From Tubiluchus corallicola (Eukaryota > Priapulida > Priapulimorpha > Priapulimorphida > Tubiluchidae): 63,156 nt of DNA. A program made the position numbers and the translations under genes. The DNA is taken from positions 617,418-680,573 of the forward strand of contig JAQGDQ010000086.1 in assembly GCA_030141605.1 (NCBI GenBank). Reading direction: 5' to 3'. The notes under the pieces are model-generated. The model saw nothing but the letters and a program-made list of their open reading frames with translations. It was not told the origin of the DNA and searched no databases. Below are positions 1 through 21,249 of this stretch, piece after piece (the first letter of the stretch is position 1; every line of letters starts with the position of its first letter).

Positions 1-304
1 TTTGAAATTTGAATTTTTATCTTATAATTTGACCAGTTTTAGTACAACACACTGAATGTCTTACAGTACCACCGTAAATCAATTTTCGCTTTCGTCAACG
101 CGTGCAACACGCTCGTGGAATATTTTTACTGTTGAAAATTATGTTAGTTTGTGATGTCATCAACAGTTGGGCTTGCCGTCAATTAAGATTTTAATCTATT
201 ATTTAACTATCAGAAACGCATTTGCAGTATTAATTGTGTTAAATGCATGCCTTTTCGGACTTGAAAATGGGTAGTATATGAAAAATCATCTTGTCTTCTT
301 TTAA
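1..304 (-). mobile_element. TTAA family-1 MITE, copy cut by window edge
   Basis: This ends CATCTTGTCTTCTTTTAA and is nearly collinear with 6130-6438, 42960-43268 and the reverse complements of the 9396, 16479 and 53881 copies. Its far end is outside the window. Confidence 0.8.
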
Positions 305-479
305 ACAATGTTTTTGACACTAAACCATCTATTCACAGTGCTGCTGTACTGTTATGTAGAGATTACACTATTGGCATAATGTACACTCAAAAAGTTGCTA
401 CTAGTTACTTACTGGGCACCCTAAAGGTACTGTAAGCCTGTAGCTAACTCTGGATTTATTACAGTCATTACATGCTTAC

Positions 480-538
480 CTTTACATGTGCCTGAATGTT
501 TGTCCATAATTGCTTTGGTTGAGATGACCTTTCCATAC
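480..538 (-). CDS. RBMS: RBMS-like gene, exon with RRM1 helix 1 to beta-2/3 region
   Basis: This 59-nt exon lies between ttctag and gtaagc. It begins by completing Gln, then reads YGKVISTKAIMDKHSGTCK, and leaves one base (G) for the next exon. This is the RBMS RRM1 segment between RNP2 and RNP1 with conservative substitutions. The following exon is not in the window: the adjoining 1-304 is a MITE, and 305-479 has no matching frame. Confidence 0.92.
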
Positions 539-3298
539 CTAGAACAGCAAAAAAACAACAGAAAAACTTTAGGGAGAAAGCTTATTACAACAAATTATTA
601 TTCCCAGACACTTACTGCTGCGTGCCCGAGTATTGTTTGTATATGGTATGAAATACATCAGTGCACAGAGGCGTCATTTGCGACAAAATAGTGACTAGTT
701 ACTACAGGTTTAAAATACAATCTCTCGGTCCTTATTTCGTTCACACATTCATATATCTATCAGTCTATTCATTCATTCATTATTTCGTTCAACCGTCCAT
801 TTATCTATTCGTTCATTAATTTATTCATAAAATCAAGAGAAACTCCATTTACCAGGGCAGTTTATTTATTATATACATATAGCAGAGTCAGTAAATGAAT
901 GAGTACACAATCAACCAATCAACTGATTAACCAACCAACCAATCAACCAACCAACCAAACAGCAGTTATCAAACTTGGCAAGTAACACGACACAAAGCAA
1001 CTAGCTAACTGTTTTTACTCACTGTTAACAAGTAAACCAGTTAACAATCAAACATGAAACAAACAAACAGACATATAAACATGCAAACAAACAAACAGAC
1101 ATATAAACATGCAAACAAACAAACAAACAAAGAAACAAACAAACAAACAAACAAACAAACAAACAAACAAACAAACAAACAAACAAATTAATTAGTAAAT
1201 TAATGTAAAAACACACGCATAGAATTAAATGTAATTTTTCTTTTTATGTATAAATATTTATACATACTCATGACTGGTTGTTAAGCTTTTGATTTTTTGT
1301 TTAAAGGACAAGAAAAGGGGTACCTGAAGTAGGATTAAAAAATTGCCTTAAAATTATATTACTTTATAAGCAATTCTATGCATACATCGTTCTCGCGTTG
1401 AAAGGATTTTTTGTTTGTTTTCTTTTTAAATCTCCCGTAATACTGTTGCTACCGAGCCATTACATGACGTCATCACACAGCGTAAATCAGGGTAAGAAAA
1501 GGAAATGCTAAACTATGTCCCAAAACACTTTCCATGCAAAGTTATGTTACTTAGCATTTCGCTTACCTGCTTGAAAGACTTGTGTAACTAGAAAAGGAAA
1601 TTATTAATTGTTTAAAATGCTTTCACCAATTATTGGTAAAATGTCACTGACTAACCCTCCAGGGTGCACCACTCACTAATCAAAAACATATTTTTAGTCT
1701 ACTTGACAAGATACAGTACTTTAAAATTTTACTTAGTTAGTGACGTGTGTGCTACGAATGCTCTAATTATTTTTTTAAACTTTACTCAGTGTTATCTAAG
1801 GTTGTTTCAGATGGCTTATTGTGAAAATGGCTGCTTCTAATGGTCATCCCGGAAGTTTAAATCAAATTTACAACTGTTATATAGCGTCACTGCCTCTGCA
1901 CGTCTGAGTGGTATAAAATTTCAAGATGAATTTTTAAGCTTTATGTAAGTCGAGGGTTTCTGCTTTAAAGCAGAAAGGTATAATTGGATTAATAGACACA
2001 GGATGTTGCTAAAAAATCGGAATTTTTCTGCTTTTCTAACAGCAGTTCAGTGCGTCATTTTTCTTGCGTCTTCACTGTGAAATAGGCCTTAGATTGATCA
2101 CTGTTCTTCTGCAGTTATTGTAGTATAATCTCTTACTATACTAATCTTCCTCTGCTAACTCTGTTACTACTACAAATAACACCCAAACGCATTTTTTTGT
2201 ATTCTGACCAGCGCAGTTTAGCATATCAGCATTAGGGGGTGAGCATTCTTAACCAGAAAGCGAATTCGAATCGAATTAAATTTCCGACTTTCGAATTCGA
2301 ATCGAACCGAATATCAGTATTTCGAATCCGAATCTAATTCGAATTGAGTTTGAAAGACCTTCGAGCTAGTTTTCGAACCTCTAGTAAAAAGTGTCTTTAC
2401 AACGATCAAGCACGTTACTTGATTTTGTTCTGTAGTAAAATCACTATTAGTTTGTTAAAAATTTTGCACAAAAACTGCAGCTAAATTGAGCTAATTGCAT
2501 GCTATTTCAAAACATTTTGATGATAAAGAACGTACGTGGCTGATTGTTGAATTATTCGAATCTGTAATTCAATTCGAACGAAAAATTATAGATTCTAACG
2601 TTCGAACGACCGATGCTTACCTCTAATCAGCATATCTCTAACTGCAACGTTTGTTTAAAAATTTTGGAATGCCCTGTATAGCTGCGTTGTTTACTGATTG
2701 TTGTATCGTTTAAGACGTTTACAGTTCTTAGGTGACGCTAATTAGTTAATGATCTTCAGTTCACACCATAGATATATCCACAGTATCTCTGATTTCAACA
2801 AAGCAGCCATCCATGTCATAAAATAATTAACAACTATTCCAGAATTGGCACAATGACAAATTTTAAAGGCGCCATAAAAGTGGGGTGACAAGAGGCGCAT
2901 TTACGTTTTTAAGAGCTACGAAAGAGAAAGGTTGAATCAGCTCACAATCATCAAACGAAAAAATTTACGTATAAAAATATGCATCAAAACTTCACATTTT
3001 ATGCTATCAAAAGTGTTCGAAAAACGTAATTATGCATTACTTTGGGCGCTCTTGGCGGTTCTTATTGATTAACATTGAACATGGACCCTTCTAACCCCCG
3101 GCTCCTGCAACTGCATGGAGTGCGTAATGACTGTGCTTATCTGTCTAGCTCTAGTGATAGTGCGCTACTAATCTAAGCAAATAAATAAATGAAAAAATAA
3201 ATCTTGTGGCAGACAGACAGTTAGAAGGACGGACGGACGGACAGACAGACGGACGGACGGACGGTCGGTCGGTCGGTCGGTCGGTCAGTCAGACAGAC

Positions 3299-3333
<35 letters not shown>

Positions 3334-5088
3334 TAGATAGACACAGGGCAGACAGACAGAAGGCAGACCAGGAACCAAACAAAAGCAAACAAGTTGGCTA
3401 ACAATTCCCTATCGGGCAAATCTGTTTTCTGTAGAACATTTATAGATACATTTAGACCAATTAACAAGAGAATTTAATAAAAATGTTGTAAATTCGTAAG
3501 GTACTTACTGTTTACACATATTATACAGATCAGCATCAGTTGTAGACGCTAGAAGACCTCTAATGTACAGATTTGTCGTACTCAATGCTTCTCCACTACC
3601 TTCACTGGTTGATGACATATTACAAGGACCTCGAACGCAGTACTGAAATAGTATACACTGCTAATGCAATCTGTTTTTACAATTATTACACTGCTAATGT
3701 TTTATCTTATTTAAACAAGAATCTGCAACATTTTCAAAAATTTGTGAAATTGTCACATTTAAAAAAATATGTACCAAGTTCACGCAAAACACAATTAACA
3801 GTATAACGAAAACTGAGTTAATAATTGCACTCATGTGTTGAAGCAATGAAAACAGTAAATTTCGTTCAACATAGCTGACTCTGTTGCTACCACAGGTAAA
3901 CAAAACGTTCATGTCAGCTTGCGTAGACTTTAAAAGTTTTTATCTGCACAATAAAAGTTTGGCAAAATATAATTTGCCCTGCGGGGGGGGGACCGTTTCC
4001 ATTAGAGTTCAGCACAAGATCAGCACAGATCAATTTCGCTATTACACCAAGCATTAATGAATTACTCATTCAAACACGTAAAAGATGGTAGAAAAAAAAC
4101 GATGCACTCGAGTTCTGAAGCTTCATTTTTGATAACTCGTCCCTAGATATCTAATAGAGGTACGAAGCTCACTTCCCATGCGCGAGGTTGCGGGTTCAAG
4201 ATCATACCTAACTAAACACTAGTCAAAGCAGCATGCTGATAGATCTACTAATAAGCATTGTTATGTAGGATTTAGTTTGTTAAACTTTACTGAAAACTAC
4301 TAGTTGGTTATGTTTAGCTTTTGAGCTTACGTTAATTGTTGAGTGCGAAACTGACTTTAAAATAAAAGAGATTTATCGTTGTTGGTATATAATTAACACA
4401 CGTACATTACATAAACGAGTATTAATAACTCTTTACACAACTGTATCTAGATTTTACATAAACAATAAACCATTCCTAGTACGAAAGATTGATTCCAAAA
4501 AAACACAATAATCTCGCATAATTCGATACCTCGACTACTCATTATACAGACAAACTGAGCATTGTTATTTGTTATGACAGTAAACACAGGAAACAACTTT
4601 TAAATACTATTAAAAAACGTCAATCAATCAACCTGATAACGTGGACATTTCACAACTAACTGCATTTCTTTCGTTAAGGTCACAGTAATTACAAAATCGC
4701 GCTCAGGTATTTTATACGGTTTATGGTACAGGCTAGATTCAATGGCCAATTTACGAGCGTTTATCCTAAATTTGGTATAGTTTATTACAGCCTGCTTTGC
4801 TGTTAAGTGATAAATAATTTCGGCTAGTTTTCAAGTAGGCATTCTTTTTTACAGGCGATGTTATTTTGTTTTGTTTTGTTTCTCATTTTATTTTGAGCTT
4901 CTCCTCTATCCGTAAGTATATTGTCATTAATTGTTAGAAGACAGGTAGAAGATTGCATAATGAGCTACAGAGGCCCGACACTGCAATTTGTCTATTAGAA
5001 AACAACGAATTACTCAACAACGAAAAACAAAAAGAAAAGCAAAGCCACTTACCGAATGCGTGTGATGTGTACAACCTGGACAAAACAT
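480..5088 (-). CDS. RBMS: RBMS-like RRM protein, 5' part of gene (three coding exons; continues beyond left edge)
   Basis: Joined minus-strand exons 5053-5088, 3509-3642 and 480-538 give one open frame: a short Cys/His-rich N-terminus, a Ser/Thr/Glu linker, then the first half of an RRM. RNP2 reads NLYIRGL (about residues 36-42) and is followed by QYGKVISTKAIMDKHSGTCK, which closely fits RRM1 of the RBMS1/2/3, Drosophila shep and C. elegans sup-26 family. These proteins bind single-stranded nucleic acid or AU-rich RNA and regulate transcripts post-transcriptionally. The splice sites are good: gtaagt after 3509, gtaagc after 480, and ag acceptors before 3642 and 538. RNP1 (GYGFVDF in relatives) and RRM2 would lie to the left of the window. 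The RRM exons are secure. The first exon, and so the start codon at 5086-5088, is inferred from frame and splice sites only. The gene diverges from channel A. Confidence 0.88.
1061..1187. repeat. AAAC tetranucleotide microsatellite
   Basis: (AAAC)n with GACATATAAACATGCA interruptions on the left, in the RBMS-like intron. Confidence 0.9.
1301..1967 (+). mobile_element. TTAA family-2 element
   Basis: It begins TTAAAGGACAAGAAAAGGGG and contains a perfect TGACGTCA (1465-1472). It is similar along its length to the copies at 5551, 33287, 55351, 62286 and, inverted, 60430. The right end at a TTAA near 1964-1967 is a guess. Confidence 0.65.
2225..2633. mobile_element. hAT-type MITE with 8-bp target duplication
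   Basis: The element is 2233-2625: TAGGGGGTGAGCATTC to CGATGCTTACCTCTA, with 12 of 15 matching inverted termini allowing one gap. It is flanked by identical ATCAGCAT at 2225-2232 and 2626-2633. The interior is rich in TTCGAATTCGAAT, common in hAT MITEs. Confidence 0.85.
3209..3360. repeat. GACA/GACG/GTCG tetranucleotide compound array
   Basis: Blocks of GACA, GACG, GTCG then GACA and GATA. The CGGA and CGGT blocks are reverse-complement related. Confidence 0.9.
3509..3642 (-). CDS. RBMS: RBMS-like gene, exon with RRM1 beta-1 strand (RNP2)
   Basis: This 134-nt exon follows a tatttcag acceptor. It encodes a linker beginning YCVRGPCN, then SSTSEGSGEALSTT, then the RRM RNP2 strand NLYIRGL and LLASTTDADLYNMCK. 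It ends AAA-CA|gtaagtac, so the Gln codon is completed by the next exon. The position and wording fit RBMS1 'TNLYIRGLPPNTTDQDL..LC'. Confidence 0.88.
3643..5052 (-). other. RBMS-like gene first intron
   Basis: AT-rich sequence between the two first coding exons. Apart from a short G run near 3983 and a GTTTT repeat near 4870, I see no recognisable feature. A GGTTCAAGATC box near 4193 resembles a pol III B box, but no paired A box is clear. Confidence 0.5.
5053..5088 (-). CDS. RBMS: RBMS-like gene, putative first coding exon
   Basis: The ATG (complement of 5086-5088) opens 12 codons, MFCPGCTHHTHS, ending at a strong donor, TTCG|gtaagtgg. It splices in phase 0 to the 3509-3642 exon. The frame is also open upstream of the ATG, and an acceptor-like ctag lies at 5108-5111, so the transcribed exon may be longer or may be an internal exon. 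There is no family motif here. If this exon is not used, the ATG at 3616-3618 in the next exon is the alternative start. Confidence 0.5.
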
Positions 5089-5107
5089 CGAGCAGCTGAT
5101 ATTCCCG

Positions 5108-5550
5108 CTAGAAACGCAGAAAATCCGTGGCGTATCAACGCGCTTAAGTAATGAGTTGCGTAATCACAAATTTGGAAACCACTAATTACCACTCAACCAA
5201 ACCAGAGCCCAGGCGGAATACCACGTGTTATACCGCCATAAGAATGAAGGACAACACAAGCGAGTTCAAGAGTGACGCTCCGGTTTTGTATTTGGGTTAT
5301 TGCTGCTCTTATTCCCAGGCCGAGCTGGCAACAGTGCAGGCTCCAGGAAGGCGCGTGCCGGTGCTTCGTACCACCCACCAAACACATGTACAAGCTGCGT
5401 TGATGATCTGTTGACATCTGATAAAATTTAAAACCCAGATAAGTACACTCGTATCTATTGTGTGGCGCGTAGAGAGGCCAATGAGGTCGCTTACGTGATG
5501 CTTGTTTACAAGCCTCATAATGATTGTAACTGCCCTTGAAATACATTGCA
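5108..5550 (-). promoter_or_regulatory. Possible promoter/5' leader of RBMS-like gene (GC-richer block)
   Basis: This block is visibly richer in G+C and CpG than its surroundings. It lies directly upstream of the putative first RBMS exon and ends where a TTAA element begins (5551). It holds an inverted CCAAT (ATTGG on the minus strand near 5480) and TTACGTGA near 5491. Both strands carry short open frames (such as 5193-5546 minus) that resemble no family. The promoter role is inferred from position. Confidence 0.35.
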
Positions 5551-5847
5551 TTAAAGGGGAAGAAAAGTCAATTTAAAATATATCCCAAAGAACTTCCTAT
5601 ACAAAGTTATATTATTTAGTAGCACCCTTACCTGCTATGAAGTCTGATGAATTGAAAAAAAATTCTTAATAATTTAAAATGTTTGCGCTATCCGGTAAAC
5701 CGACATTGTATCATCTTCCCAGTGTGCACTGCTGGCTTACCAAAGTTATGTCAATTACTACTGTTTTGTTACTGTATTGCTGGGCCTACTGTCCCGTGGT
5801 CAATGAATTTAACAAACTAACTAACTTCAAGGATAGACCAAAAAGCC
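5551..5847 (+). mobile_element. TTAA family-2 element, partial
   Basis: It begins TTAAAGGGGAAGAAAAG and keeps the CCCAGTGTGCAC core. It abuts a family-1 MITE at 5848. Confidence 0.65.
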
Positions 5848-6438
5848 TTAAAGCAAAATGGGTCCAATCTTAAACTGTAGGTCAAAACAATGTAGTCCTT
5901 AAAATATGGAAAGGAAACATAATACTTTTTCAGAAATGACTTATGTGAAAGGATTATTACCGAACAAACACAATTTCATGTTCGCGCCACTAGTTCTTCG
6001 CTGTTACATGCATTTTTCCATTCGCTAGTTAGACGGGAACGCATTGCACGAAAAACAGGTGCTGTATCTCTCAGTTCAGATGTGTTAGTTTGTGACGCAC
6101 TACACACGTTCGACAGCTCATGCGTGAACACGTCAATTTGAAATTTGACTCTTCATCTTAAAACTTAACTAGTTTTAGTACAGCACCCTGAATAGCTTAA
6201 AGTAGCACTGTACTTCAATTTTTGCTTTTGCGAACACGTACAACATGCTCGTGGAACATTTTTGCTGTTGAAAATTATGTTAGTTTGTGATGTCATCAAC
6301 AGTTGTGCTCGCCCTCCGTTAATTAAGTTTTTAATCTATTATTTAATTATCAGAAACGGTTTTGCAGTATTAAGTGTGGACTTTTTATCGGACTTGAAAA
6401 TGGTGTAGTATATGAAAAATCATCCTGTCTTCCTTTAA
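5848..6438 (-). mobile_element. TTAA family-1 MITE
   Basis: Full-length copy with TTAA at both ends. It begins TTAAAGCAAAATGGG and ends CCTGTCTTCCTTTAA. The imperfect terminal inverted repeats (TTAAAG-AAAAC-GG type) plus TTAA termini fit a piggyBac-type non-autonomous element. Confidence 0.8.
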
Positions 6439-7924
6439 TAAAAAACTTTAAATCAAAAGAGTCGATTTTGCAGCGTTCAAGCTACGTTGGCGTTTCAACG
6501 TACTTTTTCGATACAATTTCAGATGAAATGATTTGACATAATTACTGATTAGTTCGGAAAGGAGTGGTTTTTCCGGCGCGTGTTAGGTGGCAGATTAATT
6601 AATTTTGAACAATTTGTATTGAAGATAATTAGAAAATCTAGATAACATCAAATGTGCGCAATTAATATTAAAATAATTTGACACTTTGACTTTAAAATGC
6701 AGTAATCAGTTTGTTATACTGATAAATTTCTTACCTTATTGGAGAGCTATGGCTATTACTTTTTGTTTAAACAATTCTTTGGTTTTGAATTAGTTAAAGC
6801 ATCTTTTTTTAAATGTATGATTAAATTTATTCGTTTTGGTTTCAACACAAACTAGTTCGACTTGAAGTATTGGTCAAAGGCGCTATTTTGAATTTAAGAT
6901 AGCAAATAGAAAATCCAGCTCTGCCAATCGATGCGGAATTCATTCTGGTATATTTCCATAACTTTCATAACGATACATTGTAAATTTGCTGAGCGTTTGG
7001 CTTTTTTTCGAAAACAACAAATAATCCAAAACAATTTTTCGCCCTCATTTTTAATTCAAAATGGCGGTCCGTCAATCGACGGGACACTCTGACATACTCC
7101 TAAAAAGTTTTATGACGATCCGCTGCTAATTTGTAGAGCCTTGGGCCGCCCCACAACAACAAGAACAGGAAAAAGACAACAAGAACAACATCCAGATGAG
7201 TAGTGAATTGGATAGACCTCGATCAAAAACTAAAAGTAGGTTTTGACGACTTTCACGACTAGCACGCTAAGAAATGATATCGACCTTGCCTATTAATATG
7301 GTGCACTTACATTGTGTCTATTGGTGACCCCCGCTCCATCTAATAAATTTGATAAACCTTTACTAAAACGGACAAATATTTTTAGTGAAGCCCTTAATGG
7401 GTTGTTGTTACTTACAAATTCTATTAGCAGGAAGGGGCGGTATTTAAAATATTAGCTCGTGAAATTTCTGCGAATTTAAAAATGGCTTCCGAAGAGGTAC
7501 TCCAGTTAAATGAATTCAAGACTCACCCTCTTAAACTTACAAAAAAGCTTTCTATTACACTATTATACCACATTTTCTTGAATATGTTGTTCTGGCAACA
7601 TGAGTTTTTTGGTACTCTGTTCATTTATTGTTTTTTTGTGCACTTTGTTTAAATTGTGACCTTCTCAAGGATAAACTGACTGCTTGCATGTTATACAGAG
7701 AAAATGAGCTGTATTATTTGTGGCGTACTTTATCACCATTACTACATAATGAAAAGGGTTATGGTTATTAACTGTATTCATATTTGCCTGAATAAGCGTA
7801 GCTGTAAAAGCCTAATATTGATTGTAGTTTTTGTTCTGTATCCACCCAAATAAGTACAATTGTTGTGCAATTAATGGACTTCCGCTTGTCGATAGGCTTT
7901 TAGGCATAACTATTCATTTAAACT
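6439..7924. other. Intergenic region, no recognised feature
   Basis: Unique AT-rich DNA between the RBMS-like gene and channel A. I see no coding frame, TIR element or tandem repeat. Confidence 0.6.
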
Positions 7925-8180
7925 GATGTTCACTAATTTTTGTACCGACTTACGGATACTATTACCTGGTGTAATAAATACATAAATTAGTCACAATTGC
8001 GACCAAGAGATACGAAAAGATAGCAACACTTTGTTGCCACAAACGAGGAATAATATTACTTTGATCACGTGATAATACGTCATCCGGGATGTGCAATGTT
8101 TCTCAGGTTGGCATGTATAGGAAGCCCTTTCGTTGACCCCGGCAGCGAAAGCTTTCATAAGTAGTTATAACTAACTGGAA
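7925..8180 (+). promoter_or_regulatory. Conserved upstream block of channel A
   Basis: This segment aligns, with gaps, to 24125-24350 upstream of channel B. Shared words include ACTTACGGATACT / GCTTACGGATACT, GCAACACTTTG, GATCACGTGA (8063-8072), GGNATGTGCA and CTTTCGTTGA. An E-box (CACGTG) is followed a few bases later by a CRE-like TACGTCATC. Retention between paralogues suggests promoter function; the start site is not identifiable. Confidence 0.6.
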
Positions 8181-8329
8181 TAGCCTGTACGTTCACTTTG
8201 GCTACATTAATTAGTGCTGGATAGTGAACAGTGATCATAGTTAAATTAATGTTTATACATCGGCAGATGATCTACATTTTTTGATAATTATGAAGAAAGC
8301 AGTGAATCAACGTTTTGAATCTTTACATT

Positions 8330-8480
8330 AGCTGATCTTTGATTCAATAACTCGGTAACTTTAATTCAACTAACTTTGGTTCCGTAATTTAGTAACTTTG
8401 ATTCAAACTAACTTTCATTTAGTAATTCAACAACTTTGGTTCAACTAACTCTGGTTCAGTAACTCATTTGCAAGTAACAT
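8330..8480 (+). repeat. Degenerate TTTGGTTCAACTAAC minisatellite in channel A leader
   Basis: Six or so variants of (T)TTGGTTCA-(A/G)TAACT occur at irregular 25-35 bp spacing between the conserved upstream block and the start codon. The equivalent part of copy B has only one CAGTAACTC, so the array expanded after duplication. Confidence 0.6.
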
Positions 8481-8713
8481 CGTGAATCTAATATTTGATA
8501 ACGTCAGAAGTGAATACTCAGCTAGTTTGCGTGCATCATCCGTCACAGATTAGCAGCAGATAAGACAATTTATCTTTAGTTTGGCAACATCAACCAGAAT
8601 TTTCAATTCGTCATCGAGTTTAGTTTCTTTATGCCAACAACTGACCTGGAGTTAGTTGCACCAACCCCTGTTACATCAACTTAGTATGGAAGTTGGGATG
8701 GGATGATAGAAAG

Positions 8714-18583
<9,870 letters not shown>

Positions 18584-19940
18584 TTACTTTAATGTTTTGA
18601 TGATGTTTAGCGTGTGTATTACATATTAGCGAACAGATTTAAGTATCACTTGACTCTAATAGCGCTTGTGTATTTGAAATTTTTAACAAGTCTAAGTTAC
18701 GCAGAACAGCAGCTTATGAATTCAGTTGAAACATCGGGCTTCATATCTGCGGAAAACTCTGTTTGAAAATGGTTTCACAAAAAACTACAGCCTCACCAGA
18801 TTTAACTGAAGCATCGATCGATCATCATCAAGCTTCTATCATCTAACATAGTAATAAGCCTTTTCACAGTTCCAGCGTTTGATGTTGATCGTGCAAATGT
18901 CAAAGGTTAAATGTACCAGGTAACGCCTATGTGTACACTTGACAGCGCCTCGCAGCCCATGCTGTTGTAATAGTAACAGTTTTAACAGCTAGATAGAAAC
19001 TTACCTAGTTCATTTTTTATTGTTTCCAAGCAAGATCCTACTAGTAAATCACTCTACACACAGACTAATGCATTATTAAGTAAAGTCCGCGTAAAACAAC
19101 TGAAGTACTGAACTAATGTTTTGCGTTACTCACATGTCACGTGACGATTGTAGTTAGAACACGTTGCTGTGGTACACTTAACCTTTAACCTACAGTAACC
19201 GCGCGTGAGCACAACGAAACTATGAAAAGGCTTATTCTCTCTGAAACATCTGTTATAGCTGCTGCATCACCTACTATCACAATGATTATTAACAGTATAT
19301 AATTTACATTATACATATTATTTAAAAATAGTATTTATCGCAAAGCACACCAACCTCCTTCTCTCTCCATTCCTTGCACTATTTTTTCTCAAACAATGTG
19401 TTACTTCTAACCTTGTTTTATTAGCGATTTTTCACATGTTCAGAAAGCTTTTACAAGCTCGAGGCTTCTCTAGCTTTCTGCAGTAGAGTAGACTGGACCT
19501 GAATAATATGTAAATTGTTGCTGGATATTACATGAATTACTTTATTATTTTGTGTTATATTTTATTTTTGTATATGTTTTATACTGTTGTACTTGATGTG
19601 AAAAATAAATTATAACAAATTAAAAAAGTAGAAAATTAGTTATAAGAATTCTAGTTCTCTAAACTTTAAAATTTTATGCATATCTTCATGTTTCTGCTGC
19701 AGTCATCGAGTAGCTTCTGCTTAAGCCGATTCGAACTGAAAAAAAAGAATAAAATAAAATAATAATAATGTAATAAAAATGAAAAAAAAACAGTTGTTTT
19801 CAAGTTGTTTTTGCTGCTTTCACAATTTTTTGTAATTCTGTGAAGTTATTTACCTATCTACGTGAATTTTCATTATTAGGTAGGCTAAAATTGCTGATTT
19901 TTGAGATCTTGTTTGGCTAATCGCTGTACCTTTAAACACA
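18584..19940 (+). other. 3' flank/UTR of channel A
   Basis: AT-rich. A candidate AATAAA lies at 19604-19609. The far part (about 19800-19935, including CATGAATTTTC-like GTGAATTTTCATTATTAG and CTAATCGCTGTACCTT) aligns to about 36830-36955 downstream of channel B, marking the right end of the duplicated block. Confidence 0.6.
19604..19609 (+). terminator. Candidate poly(A) signal of channel A
   Basis: AATAAA in an AT-rich stretch about 1 kb after the stop codon, within the block retained between paralogues. Confidence 0.3.
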
Positions 19941-21249
19941 AGTGACCACATTGGTTCTAAACGTAATGGAGCGCTATAACCTAGAACTTATTGTACATTG
20001 TACATTTTAGTTTCAAGAAAGCTACCCTCTTGATGTACTTGTTTAAATTGTTAAGTTTAACTAGGATTATAGCATTATAAATCTGTGAAAATTTCATTCG
20101 TATTATTACTAAATAGCTTGTACTCACATGCTATATATACTGTAATATCAGTTTTGTTAATTGCGGTTGTATTATTTGATATAGCTTGTGTTGTTAAAAC
20201 ATGTATTTCATGTATATTTGGTGGATTTGATTAAAACGCTCTGCTTTATACTTTATAACATCTTGATGTAAAGCATGTTTGTCGCGGTGTGCAGCGCACC
20301 CTGCAGTGACGATCGCTAGGGGACGCTACACGCGCACCAGTTTAAAAACTTCCTGTCATTTTTACGCTTCTCCGCGAGCGGCCGTGTCGGCCACGCCGTG
20401 GATAAGCAAAGTAGCTGCTTCTTTGGGATTTTAATTATCGTTACTATTGGCTTCTAGTCTTAGTTAATTGTCTGACCTGAAGTTATGCTTTGTTGATATG
20501 TCAATTTTCGCTAGTGTTTCGCTGCTGTCCTATCAACAACATCATACCAAGCTATAAAACGAAAAGTCCACTTAATACACTTGCACCGGCATATACTTTT
20601 ATAGAAAAAATGTCCTACTATGACTTTGAGCTGATTTTAGACATTTTTGAACTTTCGGTAATTTTTGCGAGTTGTCTATAAATACTGTACATTACATAGA
20701 CCTGACTGTTATTGTGGATGCGCTCAGTCCAGGCAAAGAAACGGTAAAAATCAGCATTGAACTGTGCGATAGACCTGCACTTTATTAAAATAACAGATCA
20801 CAAAGGTCATTACTATTTAGACAAAATGAAAAATTAGATTTAAGAAGACTGAAACACAAATTATTACTTTATTTTTCCAGAGATTTGAAGCAATTCTAAC
20901 GAATTTAAATTATTAACTAATTATTAAACTAGATAATGATTTACATTTACTGGTAACAAGTTTGGCTTGAAAATACGACTATTGACTGTTAAATTGTAAC
21001 AAAATAGACAAAGCAATGCAAGTATCACCAAACGGCATGACCAGCATAGCGGCAACAGAAAATCTAACTATGTGTAGAAACAAGTGTGATTGATAAGTGG
21101 CGTATACAACTAAAGCTTAGGTCACGTGATTAAGACAGGAAATGCATATTTGTAAAAATGCAAAAAAACAAATAATTATAGAAGACTAAATTAAATTGCT
21201 TGACACTGACAATTACAATTGGCCACATTGGTGAAATTAAAAGTGCACA
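19941..21249. other. Intergenic region, no recognised gene
   Basis: AT-rich, apart from a GC-rich patch at about 20282-20400 (GTGTGCAGCGCACC and AGCGGCCGTGTCGGCC) of unknown nature. Confidence 0.55.

Larger units (their letters stand above)
539..3508 (-). other. RBMS-like gene intron (repeat-filled)
   Basis: Intron of about 3 kb between the two RRM exons. It holds an AAAC tetranucleotide array (about 1061-1187), a TTAA family-2 element (from 1301), a hAT MITE (2233-2625) and a GACA/GACG array (about 3209-3360). No coding frame was recognised. Confidence 0.7.

Noticed and set aside
4130-4215. tRNA-like segment with GGGTTCAAGATC
   Set aside because: No cloverleaf and no convincing A box at the right distance.
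5193-5551. Overlapping 80-117 residue frames on the minus strand
   Set aside because: No family resemblance. The region is better explained as a GC-richer promoter/leader of the RBMS-like gene.
8693-8713. Start of channel A at 8693
   Set aside because: That codon is TTG. The ATG at 8714 aligns with the start of copy B (MGVADILTDF versus MSVTDILTDF).
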